Source: Kamptonema formosum PCC 10802
Lineage (GTDB): Bacteria > Cyanobacteriota > Cyanobacteriia > Cyanobacteriales > Oscillatoriaceae
Length of the DNA: 64,000 nucleotides
Assembly: GCF_000332335.1 (NCBI RefSeq)
Contig: NZ_KB235948.1
Span: forward strand, 805,783 to 869,782
Reading direction: 5' to 3'
Shown here piece by piece: positions 10,075 to 19,441 of the stretch. The position numbers were made by a program, and so were the translations under genes. The notes under the pieces were generated by a model. It saw only the letters and a program-made list of their open reading frames with translations. It ran no database searches and had not been told where the DNA came from. How positions within the stretch are numbered: the first letter of the stretch is position 1; every line of letters starts with the position of its first letter.

Positions 10075-11070
10075 TCACTCTTGCTCGCTCGGTGCGAGCT
10101 GAGCGGGAGTGGTGCGCCGGTCGGGAATCCGGCTGAGTTTCAGCACGTCTGTGAAAGTCCTGCAGTACGCCGGCAGGCCAAATGTTGCTGGGCTGACAGG
10201 ATTTGTGTAAGTGAAATGCCGGTAGTTCAGGCAGAACCTGTCCCAGGGAGCGAGCTGAATTCGGAACAGCACAATTAAAATTTCCGCCAGCCAATGAGCC
10301 AAGGTCAGGCGAAAATAAATTTTTTTATTCAGATAGGCGCAAACTTCTTCCACTGCCTCGTTGACCGTTATTGGCTGATTTCCCAATACGAACTGTCTGG
10401 GAGCGTCGGGCTCTGGGGGATTTTTCAGCAGGTGGAGAACTACAGTGGCAATGTCTTTGCCGTGGATGAAATGGAAACTGCCGTCCGCTTGGAAAAAGCG
10501 AATCAGGTCAATCCATCTCGCCACATCTGGCAAACCTGAGGAAAGGTGGGAGTAGGGGTGCTGGCTGTCTCCCCCGAGTACCAGGGTGGGAAACAGGGTT
10601 GTAATCCGCTTGGCGAGCGGCAATCGAGACAGCTGGCCCAAGCATTCGTACTTGGAGCGGATGTAGTCCGTACCCAGCTGACCAGCTTCCTTGAGCAATT
10701 GGTTGTTTTGGTCAAGTACGCTGGCTGTGGAAAAGTAAATCACTTGCTCGCAGAGTTCTGGGTTGAGCAAGTTGATCAGGCGGACGGTTTTGCCGACATT
10801 GACATCAAACACCGCTTGGGCACCCCCCCAAGCGGTGGCTGCTAGAACGGCGGCATTCATGGTTCCGATCAGCTCGGCGTGGTACTCGATGTCCCGCAGA
10901 TCGGCTTTGATAATGTTGATGCCGGGACGGGCTTTGCAATCAAATTGCAGTTTGTCCGGGTCCCTGACTAGCAGGAACAGTTCGTGCTTGGTTTCCCTAA
11001 TCAGGGCTTGGGTGATGTAGTGACCAATGCAGCCACTAGCGCCAGTCACTAAAATCCGCTTCGAGGTCAT
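10075..11070 (-). CDS. NAD(P)-dependent epimerase/dehydratase family (extended SDR) protein
   Basis: 331 aa. The N-terminal Rossmann loop GASGCIGHY (residues 9-17) and the catalytic YIRSK (Tyr-x3-Lys) near residue 140 with an upstream STAS serine identify an extended short-chain dehydrogenase of the NAD-epimerase type. The C-terminal third contains a hydrophobic stretch (LAHWLAEILIVLFRI) that could contact a membrane. Substrates of such proteins are often nucleotide sugars, but nothing here identifies one. ATG start at 11070. Same strand as hemE, about 220 bp away, with a repeat between them; an operon is doubtful. Confidence 0.85.
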   Translation of the reverse strand: MTSKRILVTGASGCIGHYITQALIRETKHELFLLVRDPDKLQFDCKARPGINIIKADLRDIEYHAELIGTMNAAVLAATAWGGAQAVFDVNVGKTVRLINLLNPELCEQVIYFSTASVLDQNNQLLKEAGQLGTDYIRSKYECLGQLSRLPLAKRITTLFPTLVLGGDSQHPYSHLSSGLPDVARWIDLIRFFQADGSFHFIHGKDIATVVLHLLKNPPEPDAPRQFVLGNQPITVNEAVEEVCAYLNKKIYFRLTLAHWLAEILIVLFRIQLAPWDRFCLNYRHFTYTNPVSPATFGLPAYCRTFTDVLKLSRIPDRRTTPAQLAPSEQE

Positions 11071-11161
11071 GGGGCTTTTTAAACACCGGCTCTACCGGGC
11101 TTGGATACAGAGTGTTTTGAGTGCGAGCGAGGAGTTTTAGATCAGGGTTTAGGGGCGATTT

Positions 11162-11213
11162 CCTCGTTCCCCGCCTCTGCCTGGGAACGAGAACAGGGAG
11201 GCTCCGCCTCCCC
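11162..11213. repeat. GGGAACG / GGAGGC double-hairpin repeat
   Basis: Inverted copy of the repeat seen at 3678, just downstream of hemE on its coding strand: TCCTCGTTCCCCGCCTCTGC, GGGAACGAG, then GGGAGGCTCCGCCTCCC. Confidence 0.65.
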
Positions 11214-11294
11214 CTTTATATGGGGATGCGAAGATGTCATCCCAACTCCCTTTGCCCCCAATCCGTCACTCCTTACTTTTCACTCCGCACTCTT

Positions 11295-12359
11295 CTAGGC
11301 ATGGACAGACAGTAATTTGTCCGCCTGTTTGGCAGTTTCAAAGAAGTAAGCCGCATTTTCCTCTGGGGTTCCGGGTAAAATCCCGTGACCCAGGTTCAGG
11401 ATGTGGCCCCGATTGCCGGCTTTGCGAATGGTGTCCAGGATGCGCTCGCGGATGAAGTCTTTGGAACCGAACAGGGCGCAGGGGTCGATATTCCCCTGCA
11501 CGCCGACGTTGGGGCCCAAACGCTGCCGCGCCTCGGCCATATCGACGGTCCAGTCCACGCTGACGATATCCACTCCCGATTTGGGCATGCGATCCAGGAT
11601 GCCGGCACTGCCATTAATGTATAGGATCAGGGGCGTTTCGGGGTGGGTGGCTTTGACCTGTTCTACGACTCGCCGCTGGTAGGGCAAGGCAAAGGTTTCG
11701 TAGTCTGTGGGACTCAGCTGGCCGGCCCAAGAGTCGAACATCTGCACCACTTGGGCACCAGAGTCTATCTGGTAGCGGACATACACGGCTATCGAATCTG
11801 CCAGTTTGGCCAGGAAGGCGTGCAGCATGGCCGACTCTTTGAAGGCCATGCCCTTAATCACGGTGTAGTCTTTGGAGGATTTGCCTTCAATGGCGTAGGC
11901 TGCTAGAGTCCAGGGGGCACCGACGAAGCCGAGGACTGTGGCTTTGTCCTCGACTTCCCGCCGCAGGGTTTGCAAGATTTCCCGGACGAAGGGGAGGGAC
12001 TCTTCTGGATTCAGGGGGCGCAGCTGCTCGATTTGCTCCCAGCTGCGGATGGCCGGCTCAATGATCGGCCCTTTGCTTTCGATGATGTCGAAGGGAATGC
12101 CAATCCCAGGCAGGGGGGTGAGGATATCCGAGAACAGGATCACTCCATCTGGCTGAAAGGCCCGAAAGGGTTGCAGGGAGATTTCTACGGCCAGTTCCAC
12201 GTTCTCTGAGCGTTCCCGAAATGAGGGATATTTCTCCCGCAGCTCCCGATATGCTTTCATGTAGCGACCGGCCTGTCTCATCATCCACACAGGAGGACGC
12301 TCTAATTTTTCACCGCGAGCTGCCCTTAATAGATAGGGAACCTGGGTTGACACTGCCAT
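11295..12359 (-). CDS. hemE: Uroporphyrinogen decarboxylase
   Basis: Removes four acetate carboxyls from uroporphyrinogen III to give coproporphyrinogen III, the branch step towards haem and chlorophyll, in the cytosol. The 354-aa length is typical. The N-terminal signature [19 protein letters not shown] holds the substrate-binding arginines; [16 protein letters not shown] and the C-terminal [15 protein letters not shown] are also family hallmarks. ATG start at 12359. It is single on its strand; the neighbour in the opposite direction is hicBA. No anomalies seen. Confidence 0.97.
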   Translation of the reverse strand: MAVSTQVPYLLRAARGEKLERPPVWMMRQAGRYMKAYRELREKYPSFRERSENVELAVEISLQPFRAFQPDGVILFSDILTPLPGIGIPFDIIESKGPIIEPAIRSWEQIEQLRPLNPEESLPFVREILQTLRREVEDKATVLGFVGAPWTLAAYAIEGKSSKDYTVIKGMAFKESAMLHAFLAKLADSIAVYVRYQIDSGAQVVQMFDSWAGQLSPTDYETFALPYQRRVVEQVKATHPETPLILYINGSAGILDRMPKSGVDIVSVDWTVDMAEARQRLGPNVGVQGNIDPCALFGSKDFIRERILDTIRKAGNRGHILNLGHGILPGTPEENAAYFFETAKQADKLLSVHA

Positions 12360-12571
12360 CTGGGCTTTACCTTATTTATATCTTGCACGGCAATGTCCAG
12401 CTTACCACCCAGCGATTCCCTCTCGATCGTTTACAATTCTTCACATTTGGGCCGGCTCCGGGGGGCGGGCCGGTGGGTGGCTGGGGGGCTGAAGCGCAGC
12501 ACCGGCATGCTTGCCGGCAGTTGATGTGACATAATAAATATCAGAGACTGTGGTGGCAAAAGGAATCAGTT

Positions 12572-12778
12572 ATGAAACAAACGTTTCCTGCAAGCGTGTG
12601 GCAAGAGGGTAAATGGTTTGTGGCGCAGTGTTTAGAGGTTGACATTGCCAGTCAGGGGGAAACAGAAGCTACAGCGCTGGCTAATCTGACTGAAGCTTTG
12701 GAACTGCATTTTGAGCCGCCTTGCGCTACTGTAGTGCCGCCGGTGCGGAAGGTAGAGGTGGAAGTCGGTGCCGCTTAG
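12572..12778 (+). CDS. hicB: HicB-family antitoxin
   Basis: 68 aa with the partial RNase H fold of HicB: FPASVWQEGKWFVAQCLEVDIASQGETEATALANLTEALELHF. HicB neutralises the HicA RNase and usually represses the operon. This short form lacks an obvious C-terminal DNA-binding helix. The start ATG is preceded by AAAGGA. It overlaps hicA by 11 bp, so the two are translationally coupled. The order antitoxin then toxin is common in cyanobacterial copies. Confidence 0.88.
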   Translation: MKQTFPASVWQEGKWFVAQCLEVDIASQGETEATALANLTEALELHFEPPCATVVPPVRKVEVEVGAA

Positions 12779-12989
12779 ACCTTTCCCCTACCGTGAGGTT
12801 AAACGGAAATTAGAGGCTGCCGGCTTCACGGAAGTAGCACAAAAAGGGAGCCATGTCAAGTTTGCCATATACTTGCCTGATGGAACCCGCACCGCAACAG
12901 TGCCCTGTCATAAAGAGGTAGCAGTTGGCACACTTGGGAGTATTTTACGGCAAGTCGGGTTGAGTCCTGATGAGTTTGAAGCCTTGTGA
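12768..12989 (+). CDS. hicA: HicA-family mRNA interferase toxin
   Basis: 73 aa with a double-stranded-RNA-binding-like fold. The catalytic His is His29 in QKGSHVKF, the G-S-H signature of HicA, and the end ILRQVGLSPDEF is typical. It cleaves mRNA when not bound by HicB. It begins with GTG inside the hicB 3' end (11-bp overlap) and has no room for its own ribosome-binding site, consistent with coupling. The catalytic residue is intact, so the pair is probably functional. Confidence 0.9.
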   Translation: MPLRPFPYREVKRKLEAAGFTEVAQKGSHVKFAIYLPDGTRTATVPCHKEVAVGTLGSILRQVGLSPDEFEAL

Positions 12990-13166
12990 TTGGGCATTAG
13001 CTACTTTCCATAATAAGACCGCGCATTCATTTAACAATATTCTCAACCAGCTGAGATTCAACAGCTGAGAGCGGCTCCACCGGCACCCCCACCAGCCGGC
13101 ACCCCCACATTGTAAATAAATGTAACAGCCGCTTACAATAAAATCAGCCATCATCCCACACGCACT

Positions 13167-13943
13167 ATGCAACTGACCTGGTTAGACAGCAACTCTTGGC
13201 TGATTGACATGGCCGGACAGCGAGTCCTCCTTGACCCCTGGCTGACCGGCTCGTTAATCTTTGGAAACCTCCCCTGGCTGTTCAAAGGCGACAAGCGCAA
13301 CCCGCGCCCGATTCCGGAAAACATCGACCATGTTCTCCTGTCGCAGGGATTGGAAGATCACGCCCACCCGCCCACCTTGCAGCTGCTGGACAAAACGATT
13401 CCCGTTGCCGGTTCTCCCAGCGCCGCCAAAGTTGCGCAACAGTTGGGTTACACCCGAGTTACGGCACTCGCGCACGGCGAAACCCTCACCCTCGCCAACA
13501 AACTGCAAATCAAAGCCACTCCCGGATCGCCACTTGGCCCGCAAGTCGTGGAAAATGGCTATCTGCTCAAGGATTTGGATGCCGGCACAACCCTTTATTA
13601 CGAACCGCACGGGTATCACTCGCCATCATTGAAAGAAGAAGCGCCGGTGGATGCGGTTATCGCCCCGATTATCGACTTAGGGCTGCCTCTGGTAGGGCCA
13701 ATTATCAGGGGCACCAAAAGTGCTCTAGAATTGGCTAAAATGCTCCAGCCCCAAGTGATGCTGCCCACGGCTGCCGGTGGGGATGTGGTTTATGAGGGAT
13801 TGCTGGCGTCTGTGCTTCGGACTGCCGGAACTGTGGGTGAATTTCGCTCGTTGCTGCAACAGAACAATCTCTCGACGCGGGTGATTGAGCCTATCCCAGG
13901 CGAACCTTTTGAACTGCAACTGGAAAAGCGCGCCTTGGTTTAG
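13167..13943 (+). CDS. Metallo-beta-lactamase-fold protein with altered metal motif
   Basis: 258 aa. The start (MQLTWLDSNSWLIDMAGQRV and then LLDPWLTGSL) is that of MBL-fold hydrolases of the UlaG/L-ascorbate-lactonase-like branch. The canonical H-x-H-x-D-H metal motif reads QGLEDH here (LLSQGLEDHAHPPTL), keeping Asp-His but lacking the first two His. A later YEPHGYHSP may supply another ligand. Such variants are known as a cyanobacteria/plant-type subgroup, function unknown. No signal peptide. It starts with ATG; the next gene is convergent. It may bind one metal or act non-catalytically. Confidence 0.85.
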   Translation: MQLTWLDSNSWLIDMAGQRVLLDPWLTGSLIFGNLPWLFKGDKRNPRPIPENIDHVLLSQGLEDHAHPPTLQLLDKTIPVAGSPSAAKVAQQLGYTRVTALAHGETLTLANKLQIKATPGSPLGPQVVENGYLLKDLDAGTTLYYEPHGYHSPSLKEEAPVDAVIAPIIDLGLPLVGPIIRGTKSALELAKMLQPQVMLPTAAGGDVVYEGLLASVLRTAGTVGEFRSLLQQNNLSTRVIEPIPGEPFELQLEKRALV

Positions 13944-13952
13944 CAAATAGCT

Positions 13953-13990
13953 CAAGAAACCGGGTTTCGCAGAAGTTACCCGGTTTCTGG
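13953..13990. repeat. AAACCGGGTTTC hairpin fragment (family R1 core)
   Basis: AAGAAACCGGGTTTCGC, AGAAG, TTACCCGGTTTCTGG lies just after the MBL-fold gene. It has only the central hairpin of the R1 element, without termini, and may act as a 3' stem-loop. Confidence 0.6.
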
Positions 13991-14034
13991 CCGCCCGAAG
14001 CGTTCCCCCAAGAAGAAGAAACGCACCCACACGG

Positions 14035-15120
14035 TTAAATTTCCACAGTAAATACTGAGCCTTGAGGGTAATTGGATCCCACAAATATCTTGCCGCCGTG
14101 CGCTTCAATCACCATTTTACAGAAGGCCAAACCTAAGCCAATTTGAGAAACATCACTGGCTATATCTCCCACTTCATACTTTTCAAAAATACGCTGGTGG
14201 AGTTCTTCACTAATTCCCAAGCCTTGGTCGGAAATGCGAATCCTGGCTTGGGTTTCCCGCCCCACTGGGTAGTCTATTCGCACGAGGATTTGACTCCCGG
14301 GCTGGGAAAACTTGAGCGCATTTGAGAGCAAGTTATCGAAAACGCGGCGGAATAAATTGACGTCCAGTAAAATCCAGGTTCCCGGTTCGGGCAAATCGCT
14401 GACTAGCTCAATATTTTTCTGCTGGGCTATGTCTTGGAAATCTGAGATCGCTCGCTGAGCTAGATAGGAGATATCTACATCAACCCGGTTGAGGGTCAGT
14501 TTTCCCGCTTCCACCTTTGCCAGCATCAACAAATCGTCGGTGAGCGAAAGTAACTGCTGGCCTGAAGTGTGAATTTTATCCAGGTGATGTCGCTGCTTTT
14601 CTTGCAGGTCAGTCAGTAACATTAGCTGGCTGGAAGCTAAAATATTAGTGAGTGGATTTCTCATGTCGTGTACGACCATGTGCGACATGTCCTCCCTTAA
14701 CTGTAGCGCCGCTTTGAGGGAGTTTAACGCGAGTTGCAGATCGTCATACTGTTTTTTGATACGCAGCATGGAACGGATTCTGGAGCGAAGTTCTAGGAAA
14801 CTGACCGGCTTGCCGATAAAGTCATCCGCACCGGCTTCAATGCAGCGGGCCAAATCTTCTTTAGAGTTCAGTGACGTCACCATGATAATCGGGATGTGCC
14901 GCCAACTGGGATTGGCTTTAATCTGCCGGCAGACCTCCATCCCATCGAGTTCCGGCATCAGCAGGTCTAATAAAATAACATCCGGTTGATTGGACTCTAA
15001 AAGATTCAAGGTTTCACGGCCACTAGCGGCATAGCTCAAGTCATAACCTTCTCCTGACAGCAACAGCTCAATGACATCAAAATTTGTCAGTTCGTCATCT
15101 ACAACTAAAACAGAACTCAT
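14035..15120 (-). CDS. Response regulator-histidine kinase hybrid
   Basis: 361 aa from the preferred start. A receiver domain comes first (1-120; acidic pocket DDE, phospho-acceptor Asp52 in LLDLLMP, conserved Lys in IGKPVS). A HisKA dimerisation domain has His151 in VVHDMRNPL, and a HATPase domain has N-box DNLLSNALKF, SDQGLGI and IGLGLAFCKMV. There is no membrane segment, so the protein is cytosolic and probably acts inside a phosphorelay, taking phosphate from another kinase. An in-frame ATG 27 bases further upstream (15147) is possible. It shares strand with the 1358-aa hybrid kinase starting 4.3 kb away; the two are separated by 245 bp and might signal together. Confidence 0.93.
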   Translation of the reverse strand: MSSVLVVDDELTNFDVIELLLSGEGYDLSYAASGRETLNLLESNQPDVILLDLLMPELDGMEVCRQIKANPSWRHIPIIMVTSLNSKEDLARCIEAGADDFIGKPVSFLELRSRIRSMLRIKKQYDDLQLALNSLKAALQLREDMSHMVVHDMRNPLTNILASSQLMLLTDLQEKQRHHLDKIHTSGQQLLSLTDDLLMLAKVEAGKLTLNRVDVDISYLAQRAISDFQDIAQQKNIELVSDLPEPGTWILLDVNLFRRVFDNLLSNALKFSQPGSQILVRIDYPVGRETQARIRISDQGLGISEELHQRIFEKYEVGDIASDVSQIGLGLAFCKMVIEAHGGKIFVGSNYPQGSVFTVEI

Positions 15121-15364
15121 AGGACTCGTTCCTCTAAAAGGGGGCAAATTTAACTAGCCGGAGGTCTATTATAGCACTAGCCAAAGTGGCAGCGGACATT
15201 GAGGGCCGGCGTTCCCTCCGACTGCGGAACTATCTCGCAGGGACAGATTTATCATGGCTTAAATCGGCAACAAAATAAACGCAGCCCAAAAATCGCATTT
15301 TCAGTAATAATGCGATCGATAAAAAAGAATATAGCGCAAATTCAAGGCGCAAAACCTTGAGTTT

Positions 15365-18300
15365 CTAGCTGTCCATGTAGTTCTTTCCCAACAAATCTTG
15401 AAGAGTTTTCACGAGCTGTTTGAAACTCACCGGCTTGATCATATAGGCGTCAGCCCCCGCCGCTAGGCATTTCTCTCTATCGCCGGGCATGGCTAGAGCG
15501 GTGAGGGCAATAATCGGAATGGTTGCCATGTCGCAGTGGGAGCGAATCTGAGCGGTGGCGCTCAAGCCATCCATCTCCGGCATTTGAATATCCATCAAAA
15601 TTAGAGAGGGCTTGTGCTGTTGAGCCATGCTGATTGCTTCCCGGCCATTTTTAGCTAAAACTAGCCGGTATCCAGCAGAAAGCAAGTAATTTGAAATCGT
15701 CTCAATGTTCCCCTCGTTATCCTCCGCCAGTAAGATTAATGGGGAATCTGGCGCTCGCTCCCCACTTTCAGCGAGCTGGGCAGCAGAGCTGACCGCTGCT
15801 AGCTGGCAGCCGGTTACTGGGAGTGGGCGATCGGTGGATAGTGCTCTTTTCTGCCGGATGGCAGGAAGAGCCACGGTGAAGCGACTCCCCTTCCCCAGTT
15901 CGCTCTCGAAGCTGACACTCCCCTCGTGCAATTCTACAATCCGCCGCACCAGAGCCAGTCCCAAACCCGTCCCCTGATACCGGCGAGAGAGACTGCTATC
16001 AATCTGCACGAAAGGTTGGAACAATTTGCCCATATTTTCTGGGTCGATGCCAATGCCGGTATCGCTGACGCTGAACCTGACGAGCTGTTCTTCTGCATCC
16101 ACCCCCACTTCAACAGTCACACGGCCACCCTCCCAAGTAAATTTTATGGCATTACTGAGCAGGTTGATCAGTACTTGCCGCATCCGGCGATCGTCCAGTT
16201 CAATTTGTGGCAGCCCTTCCGGAATGCGGGTGCTGAGCTTGATGTTTTTCTGATAAGCCTGCTGCTTGACAAACGTCAAGCTAGACTCCACAAGGCTAGT
16301 CACACCAACCGGCGCGATGTGCAGCTGCAGTTTTCCCGCTTCCATTTTAGCCAGATCGAGAATCTCGTTGATCAGCTCCAGCAAGTGCTTGCCACTTTTT
16401 TCAATCGTAGAGATCGCCTTGCGCTGCCTCTGAGTGAGAGGTCCGCACAGTTCCTCTAGCAAACCTTCCGACATGCCAAGAATGGCATTGAGCGGCGTTC
16501 GCAGTTCGTGACTCATGTTCGCCAGAAACTCGTCTTTCAGGCGAGTGGCGCGGGCTAATTCAGCATTGGTGGCGGCGAGAATTTCATTATTTTGGCGCAA
16601 CGCCTCCTCCGCTTGTTTGAGCGCAGTCATATCGGAAGCAGCGCCCAAAATTTGCTTGGGCGTTCCGCCCGCAGTTCTGGCAAACACGGTATCCCAGCTG
16701 TAAAGCCAGCGCCACTCACCCAAGGCGTTCTTCATCCGGTACTCACTCTCCACGATCTCGCCATCTTTGGCTGTGGCAAATCGTTCGTGGTGCTTCAAGA
16801 CTCTTGTCAAATCGTCGGGATGGACCAAATTTGGCACAAGCCCCGCTCCCATTTCGACAATTTCTTCCGGCGTGTAGCCGAGAACTTTGGCCACCTCTCG
16901 ATTCGAGTAGATATTGCGCTTTTCTTCCAGGTCATAAATATATAACAGATTAGGAGTAGCGTCAGCGATTTGTCGAATAAACCGCTGGCTCTCCTCCAAG
17001 GCTTGCTCCGCTTTTTTGCGCGGGGTGATATCCAGCGCGGCGCAGGTGACACCCACAATCTCCCCGTCTGCATTCTGCAACGGATCGACACTCAAATCGT
17101 AGCATTTAATGTCCTCGTTATAGCCAATGACGACTTCTTCCCTTTTCCCGGCACCAGTGCTCAGCACTTCCCGCTTGATGGCTGCCAGCTTTTGCGCGTC
17201 CTCAGGCAGAAACAAGTCGGAGTCAAATTTTCCCACAACCTGGCTGGCATCGAACCCCAAAGCTGGATTGTAAATCCAGGTGTAGCGCAACTCAGTGTCT
17301 TGATTAAACACAACGATCGGTGAATTTTTCAGCGCAATCCGAAACCGCTCATCACTGTAGCGCAGCGCCTCCTCTGTCTGTACGCGGTGCGTAATGTCTC
17401 GAAAATACACAGACAGCCCATCCGCCGAGGGATAGGCGCGGACTTCAAACCAAATATTCACGGAGGGGTATAATTCCTCAAAGGAAACCGGCTTTTGTTC
17501 TGCGGCTGCTTGGCGATAGGCTCTCTCAAACTTCGTCCCGATTAACTCGGGAAACTCCTCCCAGATATTCTTGCCCAGCAGTTCTGATACGGGGCGCTGC
17601 AAGACAGGCTCTAACAGGGAGTTGACGTGGGTGAAGTTCCACTGCCGGTCGAGCGCGAAAAACCCCTCAGTTATGCTTTCTAAGATATTGTTCAGCTTGC
17701 GGTTAGCTTCTTGCAGCGCCAGTTCCGCTTGCTGGCGCTCTGCAATTTGCCGGTGCAATTCCTCAACTGCGCTGTCTAATTCCGCCGTTCGCTCCCGCAC
17801 CCGCATTTCTAGCTTTTCGTTCAGCTGCTGCAAGGCGGCTTCCGCTCTCTGGCGCTGTTTAAGTTCCGTTTGAACTTGCTGCAAGGCTCTGGCTTGCTGA
17901 ATGGCGATGGCAATTTGCACGCTCAGTTTCTCTAATAAGTCCAGCTCTTCCTGATGCCACTCCCTGGGATGAGCGCACTGGTGAGCGACTATCAAGCCCC
18001 ACAACTGCTCGTTAATGACAATCCCTACAGCCAGAATTGCTCTCACATGGAAGCGCTCTAATAACTTTATGTGGCAGTCAGTTAAACCGGCTTGATAGAT
18101 GTTCGCCGTTACTTGCCTGCGCCCTCGCAAATACTCACAGCCTTTAGTTTGCTGAAAGTAGCTATCTCGAATTTTAGTCCCCAGCACCGGCGGGAATCCT
18201 GCGACTGATTCGGCCAGAATTGTCCCTGTCCAGTCTGCCTCGAACTGATAGACTAAAACTCGGTCGCAATTTAGCAATTGCCGCACTTCTCGCACGGTGC

Positions 18301-19441
18301 AGTCAAAAATATCTTGCAGGTTTAGAGACTGGCGAATGCGCAGGGCAATTGCGTTCAAGAGCTGTTCCGGCTGCTGCTGCAGTTCGGCAGTGCGCAACTG
18401 AACGAGCTTTTCTATTTCGGCGTTGCGGCTTTGTAACAGTTCGTTTTTTTCGACTTCTAGCCTCTCAAGTTTTTGCTGCAATATCTCAACGCTGCGATAC
18501 ATTTCCACCGGCTCTAACAGTCGCAGCCCGCTGCTTTGGCCGATCGTCCCCAGCAGCTCCCCGCTTGCGCCCGTTACTGCCAGCAGCCTGACGTGCCGGC
18601 GCTGCATTTCTTGATGCGCCACCCACAGGCTGTCACTGGGGCTGAGACAAAAAACAAGCGGGCTGATCGCACCGGCAGCTGCCGTCCCAGCCATATCCAA
18701 TTCTAGCGCCAAACACCTGACGATTTCTCTCTCCGTGACAATCCCACAGCAGGACAGGCTCGACGCCTGTCCTCCCCCTCCTTCCCCAAGCCTCCCGCCG
18801 GCACTGGGCTGGTATATTACCGCAAAACTGACATCCCGCTCTGCCATCAGCTGCGCTAAACTCAGTAGCGAGGCGTCCGCAGGAGCCCAAGCGACACCGG
18901 CATCCATTACCTCTCCCACACTTCGCAGTTTCTGCACACTCGCCGGTGGCAGCGCGCAACCCAGACTGGAGGGCTCAATCACCCCCACCAAATTCCCCAA
19001 ACTATCCACCACCGGCAAACAGCAAATGTGCTTTTGCTCGAACAGGGAGATAATCGCAAACACATCCCAAAATTCACCCTGTTGGAGGATGTGCGCCGGC
19101 TCGCTCATCACTTCAGCAATCGCCACTCCAGCGAGATTTTTCCCCTGTGCCGCTAAGCGAACTGCGTCTCGCGCTGCGAACACTCCCACCGGCTTTAACC
19201 CTTCTGTCACCAGCACACAGTTCCTCAAAGGCTGAGTGTCAGGCGCGGGATTGCCAGATAAACCGCCATCGCACAGCGGAGAGTGCCTCCCCCAACTTCC
19301 GCTCATGCGAGCCAGAACTTCCGCCACTGGAGTTGCCGGTGCGACGGTTAAAGGATGGCGATCTGTGATGTCAGATAGCGTGGGAAAGCAGACTGGCTGT
19401 GCGCCAAATTGTCTGTTCAGCCTCGGTGGTGATGATTCCAT
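15365..19441 (-). CDS. Multi-sensor hybrid histidine kinase: CBS repeats, cyanobacteriochrome-like GAF, PAS x3, HisKA, HATPase, receiver
   Basis: 1358 aa, no membrane segment. CBS-type repeats occupy about 15-310 (ligands usually adenine nucleotides), then a coiled coil to 355. A GAF domain (358-516) reads IYQAGLTDCHIKLLERF with Cys456-His457, followed by LWGLIVAHQC and REW. This is the pattern of bilin-binding cyanobacteriochromes, where that Cys holds the chromophore. The second Cys of DxCF-type sensors is Tyr here (DSYF). A coiled coil and three PAS domains (about 580-690, 695-810, 820-945) lead to HisKA (His978 in NMSHELRTP), HATPase (NLLSNAIKF, GTGLGLALV) and a C-terminal receiver (Asp1284). 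Light plus energy-state input is inferred. Output partner unknown; the hybrid at 14035 is a candidate. Confidence 0.92.
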   Translation of the reverse strand: MESSPPRLNRQFGAQPVCFPTLSDITDRHPLTVAPATPVAEVLARMSGSWGRHSPLCDGGLSGNPAPDTQPLRNCVLVTEGLKPVGVFAARDAVRLAAQGKNLAGVAIAEVMSEPAHILQQGEFWDVFAIISLFEQKHICCLPVVDSLGNLVGVIEPSSLGCALPPASVQKLRSVGEVMDAGVAWAPADASLLSLAQLMAERDVSFAVIYQPSAGGRLGEGGGGQASSLSCCGIVTEREIVRCLALELDMAGTAAAGAISPLVFCLSPSDSLWVAHQEMQRRHVRLLAVTGASGELLGTIGQSSGLRLLEPVEMYRSVEILQQKLERLEVEKNELLQSRNAEIEKLVQLRTAELQQQPEQLLNAIALRIRQSLNLQDIFDCTVREVRQLLNCDRVLVYQFEADWTGTILAESVAGFPPVLGTKIRDSYFQQTKGCEYLRGRRQVTANIYQAGLTDCHIKLLERFHVRAILAVGIVINEQLWGLIVAHQCAHPREWHQEELDLLEKLSVQIAIAIQQARALQQVQTELKQRQRAEAALQQLNEKLEMRVRERTAELDSAVEELHRQIAERQQAELALQEANRKLNNILESITEGFFALDRQWNFTHVNSLLEPVLQRPVSELLGKNIWEEFPELIGTKFERAYRQAAAEQKPVSFEELYPSVNIWFEVRAYPSADGLSVYFRDITHRVQTEEALRYSDERFRIALKNSPIVVFNQDTELRYTWIYNPALGFDASQVVGKFDSDLFLPEDAQKLAAIKREVLSTGAGKREEVVIGYNEDIKCYDLSVDPLQNADGEIVGVTCAALDITPRKKAEQALEESQRFIRQIADATPNLLYIYDLEEKRNIYSNREVAKVLGYTPEEIVEMGAGLVPNLVHPDDLTRVLKHHERFATAKDGEIVESEYRMKNALGEWRWLYSWDTVFARTAGGTPKQILGAASDMTALKQAEEALRQNNEILAATNAELARATRLKDEFLANMSHELRTPLNAILGMSEGLLEELCGPLTQRQRKAISTIEKSGKHLLELINEILDLAKMEAGKLQLHIAPVGVTSLVESSLTFVKQQAYQKNIKLSTRIPEGLPQIELDDRRMRQVLINLLSNAIKFTWEGGRVTVEVGVDAEEQLVRFSVSDTGIGIDPENMGKLFQPFVQIDSSLSRRYQGTGLGLALVRRIVELHEGSVSFESELGKGSRFTVALPAIRQKRALSTDRPLPVTGCQLAAVSSAAQLAESGERAPDSPLILLAEDNEGNIETISNYLLSAGYRLVLAKNGREAISMAQQHKPSLILMDIQMPEMDGLSATAQIRSHCDMATIPIIALTALAMPGDREKCLAAGADAYMIKPVSFKQLVKTLQDLLGKNYMDS

